Assembly: GCF_042466685.1 (NCBI RefSeq)
Contig: NZ_CP170448.1
Span: forward strand, 310,001 to 374,000
Direction of reading: 5' to 3'
Length of the DNA: 64,000 bases
Source: Vreelandella sp042466685
Lineage (GTDB): Bacteria; Pseudomonadota; Gammaproteobacteria; Pseudomonadales; Halomonadaceae
Made by a program: the position numbers and the translations under genes. Shown piece after piece: positions 18,027 to 25,305 of this stretch; within the stretch, counting starts at the first letter, position 1; the number at the start of each line of letters is the position of its first letter. The notes below the pieces were generated by a model, which had not been told where the DNA came from, searched no databases, and was given only the letters and a program-made list of their open reading frames with translations.

Positions 18027-18478
18027 ATTTTATGTCGCTACTCGATCTAACCCGTGCTTTGAACTCAGGTAGGGATTTGAGGGTAATTAAATTTTCAGAC
18101 CGCTACCCAGCAAGTGCCGTTTATTAAAACCCTGTTTGGCAATAAAGGGGCTGTGGTGCTTTGGGCTTAGCGTATGACGGCTGGCCAGCAAGCTGCCGCG
18201 GCTTTGGTGCCCTGTCTGTTACCGCTTCGCTTCATGGGGCTTCGCCCCATCCCCCAGGTAGTGAAGTGCGCCAGCAGACTAATTGCCTTCATCATAGCGT
18301 GACAAATTCACCATAACGCCAGCAGCGCACCGGGCATGGCCAGAATACGCCGTTTGGTTGTGGTGGGTTGGTGTATCGCGTGCCTTTGGCCATGGTAGTG
18401 GCATGGCCATCTTGGCGGTTAGCGTGTGGTGTTTAGGAAAAGCCCCTGCGTCGCCGAAAGCCTTATAAAACATTGCCA

Positions 18479-18511
18479 TGGCTCATAAGTGGCTTATAAA
18501 TGGCTCATAAT
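18479..18511. repeat. Three 11-bp tandem iteron-like repeats
   Basis: TGGCTCATAAG, TGGCTTATAAA and TGGCTCATAAT follow each other without spacing; a fourth, poorer copy (GCCTTATAAAA) lies at 18460. The 11-bp period places each copy on the same face of the helix, as in iterons or cooperative operator arrays. Confidence 0.7.
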
Positions 18512-18755
18512 GTCGTGGCGGCCACGGCACGCCAAGCACAGCGGCAAAGGGGGTAATCGTGGTGTGATAACAAAACAACAACCAACCCTGAAAATTTGCC
18601 GTGCGTAGGTAAATTCTGCGACTGTTTGCCCCCGTATTGCCGGGGTGGGTGGGGGAGTTCCTTTTTCATTTTCCGGCATGTCGGAGCGCCAGCGGCAGCC
18701 ACAAAAAAGCCGTGAAGTTGGCTGCCCTTCACGGCTTATGTAAGCGGCCTACTGG

Positions 18756-19742
18756 TTAGTATTCAAGCTGTTCAGGCGCTTCCATCGTGTAGAACTGTGA
18801 AAGCTTCAGTTCAATATGAGCGTCGCTGTATACGATGCCCTCTGGCGCGTAGTGGTTGGCTTCATCGCGAGCGGCATTAATCGCGGTCACACGATCTTGC
18901 AGCCCCGCCACCTCGATAGCTTCCAGCAGGTCGCGTTCTGCTTTTGCCACGGCGGCTTTACCTACCTCATAGCCTACGCCACGTTGCAGGCTTTCCAGCT
19001 CGGTAAGTTCGGCTTGTAGATCGTCGCGGATTTTTTCTAGCCCCCGGCGGCCACTGGCTTGCTTCTCTGCCTGTTCGGCTGCTTTTTCGGCAGCCTTGCG
19101 GGCCTTCGCTAGCGTGGTGGTGGCTTGACCCTTAGCCGTTTCGTCAACTTCACCCATCAGCGCGCTAGCCTCTAGACGATCCACCTCTTCAGCAGCGCGG
19201 CGGGCTTGATCTTCCAGGTCGGCAATTATGCTTGTGTTGTCTTTCATCGCTGTGATGGTGCCGTTGATTTTATCGATGCGCTGTTGGTGTGCATCCATAG
19301 CCTGCGTTACCGCTTCCAGCGCCTGCGGTGAAGCCTCTGGCCTTGCCTTAAGGGCGGCGGCCAGTGATTTCTCTGCCTGAGTTTGTGCTTCGCTGCATTC
19401 AGTATAAACGGCTTGGGATTCCTCAAAGCGGCTGCGAGTTTGCTTAAGGTCGTTCCAGGCGCGTTGTAACTCTTGGCGAATTGGATCATCACGATGTGTA
19501 GCGCTTCGCTCCAACTTTTTAGCTAGGTGCTCCATCACTTTTTGAACCTGCTCAGTGGTTGCCGGTTCGGCAATGATTAAGCTGTCTGGCCGTTCTTGCC
19601 GGGTCAAATACGTGAGGTGCCGTTCAGCCGTCTCCATTTGTTGCCGCGCTTCTGACGCTTTGACAGTGGCGACGCTTACCGCCTTTTGGGTTTCTTGGTG
19701 CTGTTCAAGCCATGCTTTCCAGGTGTTTAAATCGTCGTTCAT
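18756..19742 (-). CDS. Predicted coiled-coil protein, 328 aa, function unknown
   Basis: Rich in Glu, Gln, Ala, Lys and Arg with heptad-like spacing from about residue 10 to 275, the region AKARKAAEKAAEQAEKQA being typical. The last 45 residues are different (EGIVYSDAHIELKLSQFYTM) and may be a small folded tail. No signal peptide, membrane segment or nucleotide-binding motif. It is the leftmost gene of the island, starts in an ATGA overlap with a small upstream gene, and is followed by the repeat region. It could be a scaffold-like or SMC-like cargo protein; no family was recognised. Confidence 0.8.
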   Translation of the reverse strand: MNDDLNTWKAWLEQHQETQKAVSVATVKASEARQQMETAERHLTYLTRQERPDSLIIAEPATTEQVQKVMEHLAKKLERSATHRDDPIRQELQRAWNDLKQTRSRFEESQAVYTECSEAQTQAEKSLAAALKARPEASPQALEAVTQAMDAHQQRIDKINGTITAMKDNTSIIADLEDQARRAAEEVDRLEASALMGEVDETAKGQATTTLAKARKAAEKAAEQAEKQASGRRGLEKIRDDLQAELTELESLQRGVGYEVGKAAVAKAERDLLEAIEVAGLQDRVTAINAARDEANHYAPEGIVYSDAHIELKLSQFYTMEAPEQLEY

Positions 19743-19897
19743 TGTGTTGCCTCGCTTTTGGGTTGTTTCATTTCAGATAACAGCAGTAGCCAGCCAGCGG
19801 CGTTAACGTCGCCAGCGCTGGCCATTTCGTTGAGCATTCGCGCCAGCTCTGCGCGCCGCTGTTGGGTTGGGTAAATCTGGGAACCGCGTTTCTTCAT
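19739..19897 (-). CDS. Small basic-to-acidic protein, 52 aa, unknown
   Basis: Starting at the ATG at 19897 gives 52 residues (MKKRGSQIYPTQQRRAELAR, then LNEMASAGDVNAAGWLLLLSEM). A GTG at 19975 would add 26 basic residues. The helical second half resembles small island proteins of unknown role. The stop overlaps the next start (ATGA), so it is probably translationally coupled to the coiled-coil gene. No strong ribosome site is visible before 19897. Confidence 0.6.
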   Translation of the reverse strand: MKKRGSQIYPTQQRRAELARMLNEMASAGDVNAAGWLLLLSEMKQPKSEATQ

Positions 19898-19958
19898 TTT
19901 CGTATCACTTTTATTTGCCGTTAATCGGGCCTTATTGGGCCTTTTCTTTAGCGTTGGG

Positions 19959-20270
19959 CTATTGCATGGCTTCACCTCCCGGCGGCGCTAAGCGCTGGCC
20001 TTCGCTGGTGAGTGGTACCGCCTTGATGTGTGCGTTTCGCTGGGGGGCACCTGTACATGCTTTGCCTGTGTAAGCCGGGTGCGGTGTACAGGTCGCACAG
20101 GTGATAAGCCGCATCGCTACGCGGATACTGCCCACCTGCGGTGGTACACGCTGGGTGGCCAAAAATTTGTCGAGATCCGGGGCTGCTTGCCCCCGTGGCA
20201 CAGGGTGTTGGCCGCTAGAAGAACCTAGGTTTTTATCTCGGGGAACTGGCGGGCTTAGCTTTTTGTCCAT
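19959..20270 (-). CDS. Possible small protein, unknown
   Basis: An open frame of about 103 codons from the ATG at 20270. It contains a Cys/His-rich stretch (ITCATCTPHPAYTGKACTG), which could be a metal site or chance. The upper part of the longer minus-strand frame here is antisense to brnT/brnA and is not counted. Low confidence: the composition is Pro/Arg rich, there is no clear RBS, and the start lies close to the brnT promoter region. Confidence 0.3.
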   Translation of the reverse strand: MDKKLSPPVPRDKNLGSSSGQHPVPRGQAAPDLDKFLATQRVPPQVGSIRVAMRLITCATCTPHPAYTGKACTGAPQRNAHIKAVPLTSEGQRLAPPGGEAMQ

Positions 20271-20282
20271 ACAATAAAGACT

Positions 20283-20558
20283 ATGATCATCGACTATGAC
20301 CCAAACAAAAGCGCCCGGAACGAACAGGAGCGCGGCCTTCCTTTCACGGCGGCAGAGCGCTTTGATTGGGATGGGGCTGTATTTTCGGAAGATACCCGCA
20401 ATGACTACCCAGAACGGCGCTTCATTGGTTTGGGGAAGATAGGGGAAAGGGTGCACGTGGTGTGCTTTACGCCTATCACCGATGGCATTCGGGTTATCAG
20501 TCTCAGGAAAGCCAACGCACGGGAGGTGCGGAGCTATGAAAACGCGACTCACGAATAA
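20283..20558 (+). CDS. brnT: BrnT-type toxin (type II TA)
   Basis: 91 residues with the BrnT pattern: DYDPNKSARNEQERGLPF (N-terminal Lys/Asn helix), RFDWDGAVFSEDTRNDYPERRFIGLG and VVCFTPITDGIRVISLRKANAREVR. BrnT is a small RNase with a RelE-like fold that arrests growth by cutting mRNA until bound by BrnA. It overlaps brnA by 23 nt. It is on the opposite strand from the rest of the island genes, so the pair has its own promoter and should stabilise the element. Confidence 0.93.
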   Translation: MIIDYDPNKSARNEQERGLPFTAAERFDWDGAVFSEDTRNDYPERRFIGLGKIGERVHVVCFTPITDGIRVISLRKANAREVRSYENATHE

Positions 20559-20805
20559 AGACGGCGAAGTAAGGGAGCTGACAGACGCGGACGTAAAACA
20601 AATGCGCCCCATGGCTGACGTGCTGCCCGTTGCTCTACAAAGAACGATTGGTAAGCGTGGGCGCCAGCAAGCCCCCACTAAGGTTAAAACGTCAATACGC
20701 CTTTCTCCCGAAGTAATAGAGCATTTCAAGGCAGAGGGTGAAGGCTGGCAGCGTCGTATTGATCAGGCGCTTAAAACCTATATCCGCGAACATGAACACG
20801 GTTAA
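20536..20805 (+). CDS. brnA: BrnA-type antitoxin
   Basis: 89 residues from the ATG at 20536, which has GGGAGG about 9 nt upstream inside brnT; the longer frame from 20482 is not needed. The C-terminal part is a ribbon-helix-helix DNA-binding domain (KVKTSIRLSPEVIEHFKAEG, WQRRIDQALKTYIREH). BrnA neutralises BrnT and represses the operon. Confidence 0.92.
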   Translation: MKTRLTNKDGEVRELTDADVKQMRPMADVLPVALQRTIGKRGRQQAPTKVKTSIRLSPEVIEHFKAEGEGWQRRIDQALKTYIREHEHG

Positions 20806-20822
20806 CCACATTGGCAGCGCGC

Positions 20823-21179
20823 TCATTGCTCAAGCTGCCGCTTTAGCCAACGGTTAGCCGCTTGACGGCCTGCGTTGTTCTTTACGTGGGCGCGCTGTTC
20901 TTCCCTGGCTGCCTGTTCCCAGGCAGCGCTATACCCTTCGGCAAGTCGCATTGCTTCACTGTGCTGTTGAGTGGCCAGCCTCAAGCGGATATAGCGACGA
21001 TCCTCACCCAGCAGTCCGCACCGCTTCTCTATCAGCGCCAGCCATGGCTCTACGCGGGTGGTCACGGTTGCCCGCCGTTGATGTTGCTTGGCTCGGGCAC
21101 CGGGCTGGCCTTGCGACCGGGCAGCACCAGCGGTGGCTTGCATCTGGGCAATGCGGGCAAGTAGGGCTTCACCGTTCAT
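20823..21179 (-). CDS. Small basic helical protein, unknown
   Basis: 118 residues, strongly basic, with Ala/Arg/Gln-rich N-terminus and a helical C-terminus (EAMRLAEGYSAAWEQAAREEQRAH). Directly downstream of the replication endonuclease: the ATGA overlap at 21176-21179 shows translational coupling. A role with the replication protein, such as DNA binding, is possible but not shown. Its stop faces brnA with 17 nt between. Confidence 0.7.
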   Translation of the reverse strand: MNGEALLARIAQMQATAGAARSQGQPGARAKQHQRRATVTTRVEPWLALIEKRCGLLGEDRRYIRLRLATQQHSEAMRLAEGYSAAWEQAAREEQRAHVKNNAGRQAANRWLKRQLEQ

Positions 21180-23023
21180 GCTATGGCTCCCGGTGGAATA
21201 TCAGCGGGCGACAGCTCACCACGCGCCAGCATGCCTATCAGCAGCTCGCGACCTTCATCCAGTGAGATACGCAAACGCTCGCGGTCATCGTGTTCAAGGC
21301 GGCGGCGCACGGATGCAATCCGGTATTGGTGGGCGTCTATTGCTGCCTGCCTTTGAATATCCCTTATCTGCTCACGTGGTAACGGTGGGTGCATTCGCCT
21401 AAAGGACTCTGTTACATGCCACTCCCAGTCATTAAGCGGGGTGGCGGGGGTGGTCTGCGTACAGTTAATGACACGAGTCCAAGGCGCTGCGGCTTCGCCT
21501 ACGCGCTTAAAATCAACCCCGGCAGCTTCACCCTTACGCTCAAACGTCCAGCGGTAGTACCGGGTAAGGTATTCCGTTTCGCCTAGCTGGCTGCTAACCA
21601 CTAAGCCCCAGGTGCCCGCCATCGGTTCCCCGTAACGGCCAAGCGTGTCGCTTGACCACTCCCCGGTAATCCGGTCACAGTTCGCTATGTCGGTCGTTTG
21701 ACGTACTACCCGCCATGGGCGAATGGGGGCAGCGTCGCGGGGCTGCATAGGGCCACCCATCAAGTGCAGGTACTTATCCCAGGCGCCAGCATTGGCCGCT
21801 TGGCGTAACCCTTCTAGGATCGCGGCGGCTTCCGGTTCTGGCCGTGTGGCCGCTTCCCAATCGGCTAAGCGCTGTTCATCTTTGAGGCGGCGCAGCTCAC
21901 GCCACACGGTGACAGAAGGAAGGCCGACAAACTGAAACTGGCGAATACCCCAGCAGGCTGCCCACGCTTCAATGCGTGGCGCGCTGGTTTCTAATGGCTG
22001 GCCGTAGTGGTCGAGGTTATCGCCCGGTACGCCTTGGCGGCTGTGTTGCTTGCCGTTGATGTTTTTAGCCACGTACTTGGCCACATACCCGGCAGCACTT
22101 CCCTTGCTTCGATCAATGGCCACGGGCTTGAATCTAACGCTAGTGTTTCGCTTAACCTCACCCGGTGAATCTTCCAGCGAGTAGCGCCGCAATATGCTGG
22201 TTACCTTCGGTTCATCTTCGGGACGCATCCATACCAGCAAATGCCAGTGGGGCGTTCCATCATGGTGGGGCTCGGCAACACGGATCCCATAGATACCTAG
22301 ACCATCGCGCTTGAACTTGGCGCGGGCTTTAGCCCATAGGTTCTGCAAGTAGGCCTGTGCTTCACGCGGGTTAGCGCCAGCATATTTATGGTTGATGCTG
22401 GCGTTCTGTCGTACCGGGTGAAAGCGGCTAGGGGTAGTGATGGTGTAGAACATCCCCCGGTGGCCTGCCCGGTCGGCTTCGCGCTCAGTGTCGGCAATGC
22501 GCAGCATTAGCTCTGCCCGCCTAAACTCTGGATTGGCTAAACCCAGCTCGGCCAGCTCTGCAAGGGTGTACTGGTCGCCGTCCTGGTTGGTGGCCGTGAT
22601 GGCTTCAAGCAAGCGGGCGTTGCGCGTGGTTTGGTCAATGCGACGGCGGTAGCCTTCATCACTAACGTAAATACCTGCCCGTTTCTGTGTGTGGCCTAAG
22701 ATGCGTTGCCGCTGTTCACGGCGGCGGCTGGTAAGGCGTCGAAGCTGGCGGCGCCACCACATAGGGCATGCAAGGCGTAATAGTTCCCCGGCGGTGCTAT
22801 GTCCGGTGGGAAGGGGTAAGCAATGCTTAGCTACCCGGCGGCGGGCACGTTGTAGCGCGTAAACTGGATCGCCTAGGCTGGCAGCTTCCAGTTCAATGGC
22901 GCGGGCTTGGGCGGTGGCATGGTCGATTAATGCCTGGTCATCGCTTGTACAGTGCCATGGCCCACATTTCAGTAGCGAATCAGCAAGGGCTTGTCGATCA
23001 ATAAAGGCGGCGTGGCTGGTCAT
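21176..23023 (-). CDS. Replication endonuclease, phage P2 GpA-like (HUH)
   Basis: 615 residues. The HUH metal-binding motif appears as PHWHLL (His259 and His261), and the two catalytic tyrosines as YVAKYVAK (Tyr313 and Tyr317), the two-tyrosine arrangement of P2 gpA and phiX174 A-type rolling-circle initiators. The protein nicks one strand at the origin and stays covalently attached while the strand is displaced. This is the only replication gene of the island; there is no P4-like primase-helicase. It is flanked on both sides by ATGA-coupled small genes. Confidence 0.93.
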   Translation of the reverse strand: MTSHAAFIDRQALADSLLKCGPWHCTSDDQALIDHATAQARAIELEAASLGDPVYALQRARRRVAKHCLPLPTGHSTAGELLRLACPMWWRRQLRRLTSRRREQRQRILGHTQKRAGIYVSDEGYRRRIDQTTRNARLLEAITATNQDGDQYTLAELAELGLANPEFRRAELMLRIADTEREADRAGHRGMFYTITTPSRFHPVRQNASINHKYAGANPREAQAYLQNLWAKARAKFKRDGLGIYGIRVAEPHHDGTPHWHLLVWMRPEDEPKVTSILRRYSLEDSPGEVKRNTSVRFKPVAIDRSKGSAAGYVAKYVAKNINGKQHSRQGVPGDNLDHYGQPLETSAPRIEAWAACWGIRQFQFVGLPSVTVWRELRRLKDEQRLADWEAATRPEPEAAAILEGLRQAANAGAWDKYLHLMGGPMQPRDAAPIRPWRVVRQTTDIANCDRITGEWSSDTLGRYGEPMAGTWGLVVSSQLGETEYLTRYYRWTFERKGEAAGVDFKRVGEAAAPWTRVINCTQTTPATPLNDWEWHVTESFRRMHPPLPREQIRDIQRQAAIDAHQYRIASVRRRLEHDDRERLRISLDEGRELLIGMLARGELSPADIPPGAIA

Positions 23024-23349
23024 GCAGCCCCCTCGCCGTTTAACGGGCGTAGCTTCTCAGCGCCAGCACCAACCCCGCAGGGTTGGCATTGATCGGCAAG
23101 GCATAGGCGCGCCCTATGCCGTGTGCTATTCTCAGGTTTAGCGTTTGCTTTGGTCAGCGGCGCGGAGAAGGCCCAGCCATTGCGCTGGGCTTTTTCATGG
23201 TTGTTAGTCAGCAATGTGGCCCCCTTCCAGCTCAGCGCCATCGGCTTCGGGGTCTTGTTCCAAAAGATCATAAGCCAAGGTGGTGGCACGTTCCCCCAAG
23301 CAACGGAAGGCGGTTGCCCAGGCTTGCGCCTGCTGTTCCGTGACCTCAC
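23020..23349 (-). CDS. Possible small phage-type protein, start unclear
   Basis: An open frame upstream of the replication gene, ending in the ATGA overlap with it. The carboxyl part (KPENSTRHRARLCLADQCQPCGVGAGAEK) includes two cysteines in a CQPCG motif. The first 35 residues overlap the next upstream gene in another frame and are probably not translated; an ATG at 23241 is an alternative. A hairpin (GGCCCAGC / GCGCTGGGC, 23167-23190) with a T-run on the plus strand lies within it. Confidence 0.4.
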   Translation of the reverse strand: MRSRNSRRKPGQPPSVAWGNVPPPWLMIFWNKTPKPMALSWKGATLLTNNHEKAQRNGWAFSAPLTKANAKPENSTRHRARLCLADQCQPCGVGAGAEKLRPLNGEGAA

Positions 23350-23458
23350 CGCTTAGATAAGCAACGTCACCCATCACGGTTGCTAGCGTGGTATTGGCTT
23401 CGGCAATATCACGCAGCTCGGCTAGGTGCTTTATGGTTTGGTTGTTTAGGCGGTTCAT
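23204..23458 (-). CDS. Small acidic helical protein, 84 aa, unknown
   Basis: MNRLNNQTIKHLAELRDIAE then two further helices, ending in an acidic tail (DPEADGAELEGG). It starts in an ATGA overlap with the gene above. No family recognised, but the tight chain of overlaps and the unbiased composition support it as a real satellite/phage gene. Confidence 0.65.
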   Translation of the reverse strand: MNRLNNQTIKHLAELRDIAEANTTLATVMGDVAYLSGEVTEQQAQAWATAFRCLGERATTLAYDLLEQDPEADGAELEGGHIAD

Positions 23459-23751
23459 GCGGCCACCAGCCCAGGAAGCAGCGCTTCCAGATCGCGGGCA
23501 ATAGCCTGTAGTTGCTCAAGGGAATCAGGCGCGGCGCGTTGGCAAGGGGGCAAGTACACGCTGTAAGTCTTAGAAACGGCGGCGGGGTTGTGCAGGTCAG
23601 CACAGCGGCTAACGCTTACATTCAGTTGAAGTAGCACTCCCGAAAAATCTACGCCTATCCAATAGCTGCCTTGGGTGCTGGTAGTCAGCGCCAGCGCTTG
23701 AATATGGGCTATGACGTCCCGGTGGGCTTGGGGTATTTGATATTGGCTCAT
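23455..23751 (-). CDS. Small protein, 98 aa, unknown
   Basis: 98 residues with mixed strand and helix character (YWIGVDFSGVLLQLNVSVSRCADL). Both ends are ATGA overlaps with neighbours, so it belongs to one translationally linked cluster. No known domain. Confidence 0.65.
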   Translation of the reverse strand: MSQYQIPQAHRDVIAHIQALALTTSTQGSYWIGVDFSGVLLQLNVSVSRCADLHNPAAVSKTYSVYLPPCQRAAPDSLEQLQAIARDLEALLPGLVAA

Positions 23752-23873
23752 GCTGGCACCTCACTACGCACGCGGCTTAGTGCCTGCTCAATGATGGGCT
23801 TAGTGATGGGGACGGTGCGGAAAGGGGCTAGTAGCTCAAGTAAGCGCTTTAGCTGGGAAGTGGTTAATTTCAT
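23748..23873 (-). CDS. Micro-ORF, 41 aa
   Basis: A 41-codon frame that fills the space between two other short genes exactly: its start ATG overlaps the upstream stop and its stop overlaps the downstream start, both as ATGA. Product MKLTTSQLKRLLELLAPF and then a helical rest ending SEVPA. The N-terminal SQLKRLLELL helix suggests a small DNA- or protein-binding peptide. Assigned on context, not homology. Confidence 0.6.
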   Translation of the reverse strand: MKLTTSQLKRLLELLAPFRTVPITKPIIEQALSRVRSEVPA

Positions 23874-24079
23874 GACACGGCCCCAACGCTGCGCTTGGCA
23901 GTCTCAAGGGCGCGGGCTTCAAGTTGCTGTGCTTTTTCAATGTGGTGGTTGTAACGGGTAAGGCGGGTGCGCGTGCTGGAATTGGCAAACAGTGCGGCTT
24001 TCGCCATCGCACGGTGAGCAGCGGCACGGCTGGATAAACTGCGGGTAATCAGGTTGGACAGGCGGATTGATGCCGTCAT
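23870..24079 (-). CDS. Small basic protein, 69 aa, unknown
   Basis: The ATG at 24079 (with GGAG 8 nt upstream) is preferred over the frame opening at 24343, because the upper part overlaps another ORF. The 69 residues are Ala/Arg/Ser rich and basic (SSRAAAHRAMAKAALFANSS), probably helical. Coupled to the micro-ORF by ATGA. Confidence 0.6.
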   Translation of the reverse strand: MTASIRLSNLITRSLSSRAAAHRAMAKAALFANSSTRTRLTRYNHHIEKAQQLEARALETAKRSVGAVS

Positions 24080-24333
24080 TGGTGGATCTCCTTTGTGTTT
24101 GGAGTCCGCCAGATCACTTGCACATGATGGGTGGCGAACTGTACGCAGGTGTGCAAGACCGGACACAAAGGAACCCGGCAGGCCGAAGCCTCCCACGCAC
24201 AGCCCACCATAATTGACGGGCATAAAAAAAGCGCCGTCATTTGGGGCGCTGGTGCGCCTATGTGTTTTCGGGCTTGCACACCCGGCTGACGATTTTGCGC
24301 CAGCCCTTGGAGCATAGCGGGAAGATGTGGCAA
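24076..24333 (-). CDS. Candidate Ash-like phage/satellite protein
   Basis: A frame of 85 codons just downstream of alpA. It overlaps the following gene start (24079) by 4 nt. A core APAPQMTALFLCPSIMVG, then ACRVPLCPVLH, has the look of the short Ash family found beside alpA in P4-type elements (a MVGxAxAS-like core). The start is uncertain and the composition is Cys/Pro rich. Homology is suspected, not established. Confidence 0.4.
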   Translation of the reverse strand: MPHLPAMLQGLAQNRQPGVQARKHIGAPAPQMTALFLCPSIMVGCAWEASACRVPLCPVLHTCVQFATHHVQVIWRTPNTKEIHQ

Positions 24334-24342
24334 CGGTCAACA

Positions 24343-24561
24343 TTATGCGGCCCCCTCTTGACGGCTCGCTTCAATGCGCTGCTGGATCCACTCGTCTACT
24401 TCCGACTCTACCCAGGCCACGGCGCGTGGCCCAATGCGAACGGGTTTAGGGAAGTCGCCGCGCTCCATACCGCGATAAACACCGGTTGTACTCATTCCAG
24501 TTTTTTCGCGGACAACAGGGAATCTGATTAGGTTGGACGTGGGTTTGGTAGGGGTAGCCAT
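24343..24561 (-). CDS. AlpA-family transcriptional regulator
   Basis: 72 residues, an excisionase-like winged helix: LIRFPVVREKTGMSTTGVYRGMERGDFPKPVRIGPRAVAWVESEVDEWI. The pattern (helix, turn, FPKPVRIG, WVESEV.EWI) is standard for AlpA proteins, which activate the integrase/excision genes in P4-like elements and cryptic prophages. It lies between the integrase block and the replication block, fitting a switch role. Confidence 0.93.
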   Translation of the reverse strand: MATPTKPTSNLIRFPVVREKTGMSTTGVYRGMERGDFPKPVRIGPRAVAWVESEVDEWIQQRIEASRQEGAA

Positions 24562-24648
24562 GCCTTTAGTTCCTTTGGTTGCTTATGGGCATGGCTGGAA
24601 GGATGGCGAGAAACTTTATTCGTGTAATGGGTAAGTTTTTAGAGGAAC

Positions 24649-25305
24649 TTACCCCCTGCTTTTAAGTGGTGGTGCTGGGAAGCCGGACTTCCATCCAGCC
24701 TTTAAATGCGGGTTGGCGTTTTTAACTGCTGTTCTTATTTTATCTTGCGTGCTGTTAAGTGCTTGCTCTGCTGCTAAGTATCCATTGTCGCTTATTGGAT
24801 ACTGCTTTGGGTCTTGTTGGTGTAGCGCGTAAAAAGCGCCAGCAAGTTCTATCCCTTGTTTTCGGGTTCGGGCCTTTTGCCTTTTTCTGCCAGCCTTCTC
24901 AGTCTTTTTCATACCGCCATGCTCACCAAGGTAGGCATCTTCATTTTGCGTGACGCGGGTGAAGGCGTGGTTGAGCGTATTCATGGCCACTTGAGGCGGT
25001 GGAAAATGGTTGTCACTGGCTGAACTAATCTCTTCCAAGCTAAGACGGAGTGGCTCTGTGCGAGCCATGTGAACATTTTCCTGTAACCGCTCCAGCTCTT
25101 CACAATGCTGCTGTAAGTGCTTAGCTGCCGTATCAAAATCGCAGCCAGTGCGAAGCGCATGAAAAAGCAAAGCCATGCCCGCACGCCCCTTTTCCAAACC
25201 TGGATATACATCTTCCTCTTCTGTAATCCCCGGATAAAGCTTTTCAAGGCGCTGTTCAATATTGGTCAGTGCTTCGACGGCATTACGTAGCAAATCATCA
25301 TCCAC
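24649..25305 (-). CDS. Hypothetical protein next to integrase
   Basis: The GTG at 25305, with AAGGGAG 11 nt upstream, is preferred to the ATG at 25338, which lies further inside the integrase gene. About 218 residues, no signal peptide. The first two-thirds are acidic and helical (AVEALTNIEQRLEKLYPGI, AAKHLQQHCEELERLQ) and the last third is basic (KKTEKAGRKRQKARTRKQ). It overlaps the integrase end by 8 nt, so is translated with it. No known family. Confidence 0.65.
   Translation of the reverse strand: MDDDLLRNAVEALTNIEQRLEKLYPGITEEEDVYPGLEKGRAGMALLFHALRTGCDFDTAAKHLQQHCEELERLQENVHMARTEPLRLSLEEISSASDNHFPPPQVAMNTLNHAFTRVTQNEDAYLGEHGGMKKTEKAGRKRQKARTRKQGIELAGAFYALHQQDPKQYPISDNGYLAAEQALNSTQDKIRTAVKNANPHLKAGWKSGFPAPPLKSRG

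Larger units (their letters stand above)
17944..18755. other. Left end of the island, no confident gene
   Basis: The first 60 bp are very AT-rich. Then come two direct ATGCCCCC motifs (18006-18026), a strong hairpin ATGGGGC-TTC-GCCCCAT (18234-18250), an inverted repeat GGCCATG/CATGGCC (18388-18408) and iteron-like repeats (18479-18511). Two overlapping minus-strand frames (18494-18679 and 18505-18732) have no known match. The cluster of repeats looks more like a cis-acting replication or integration region than coding sequence. Confidence 0.5.

Noticed and set aside
20271..20729. Upper part of a 256-codon minus-strand frame
   Set aside because: It is antisense to brnT and brnA, which match known families.
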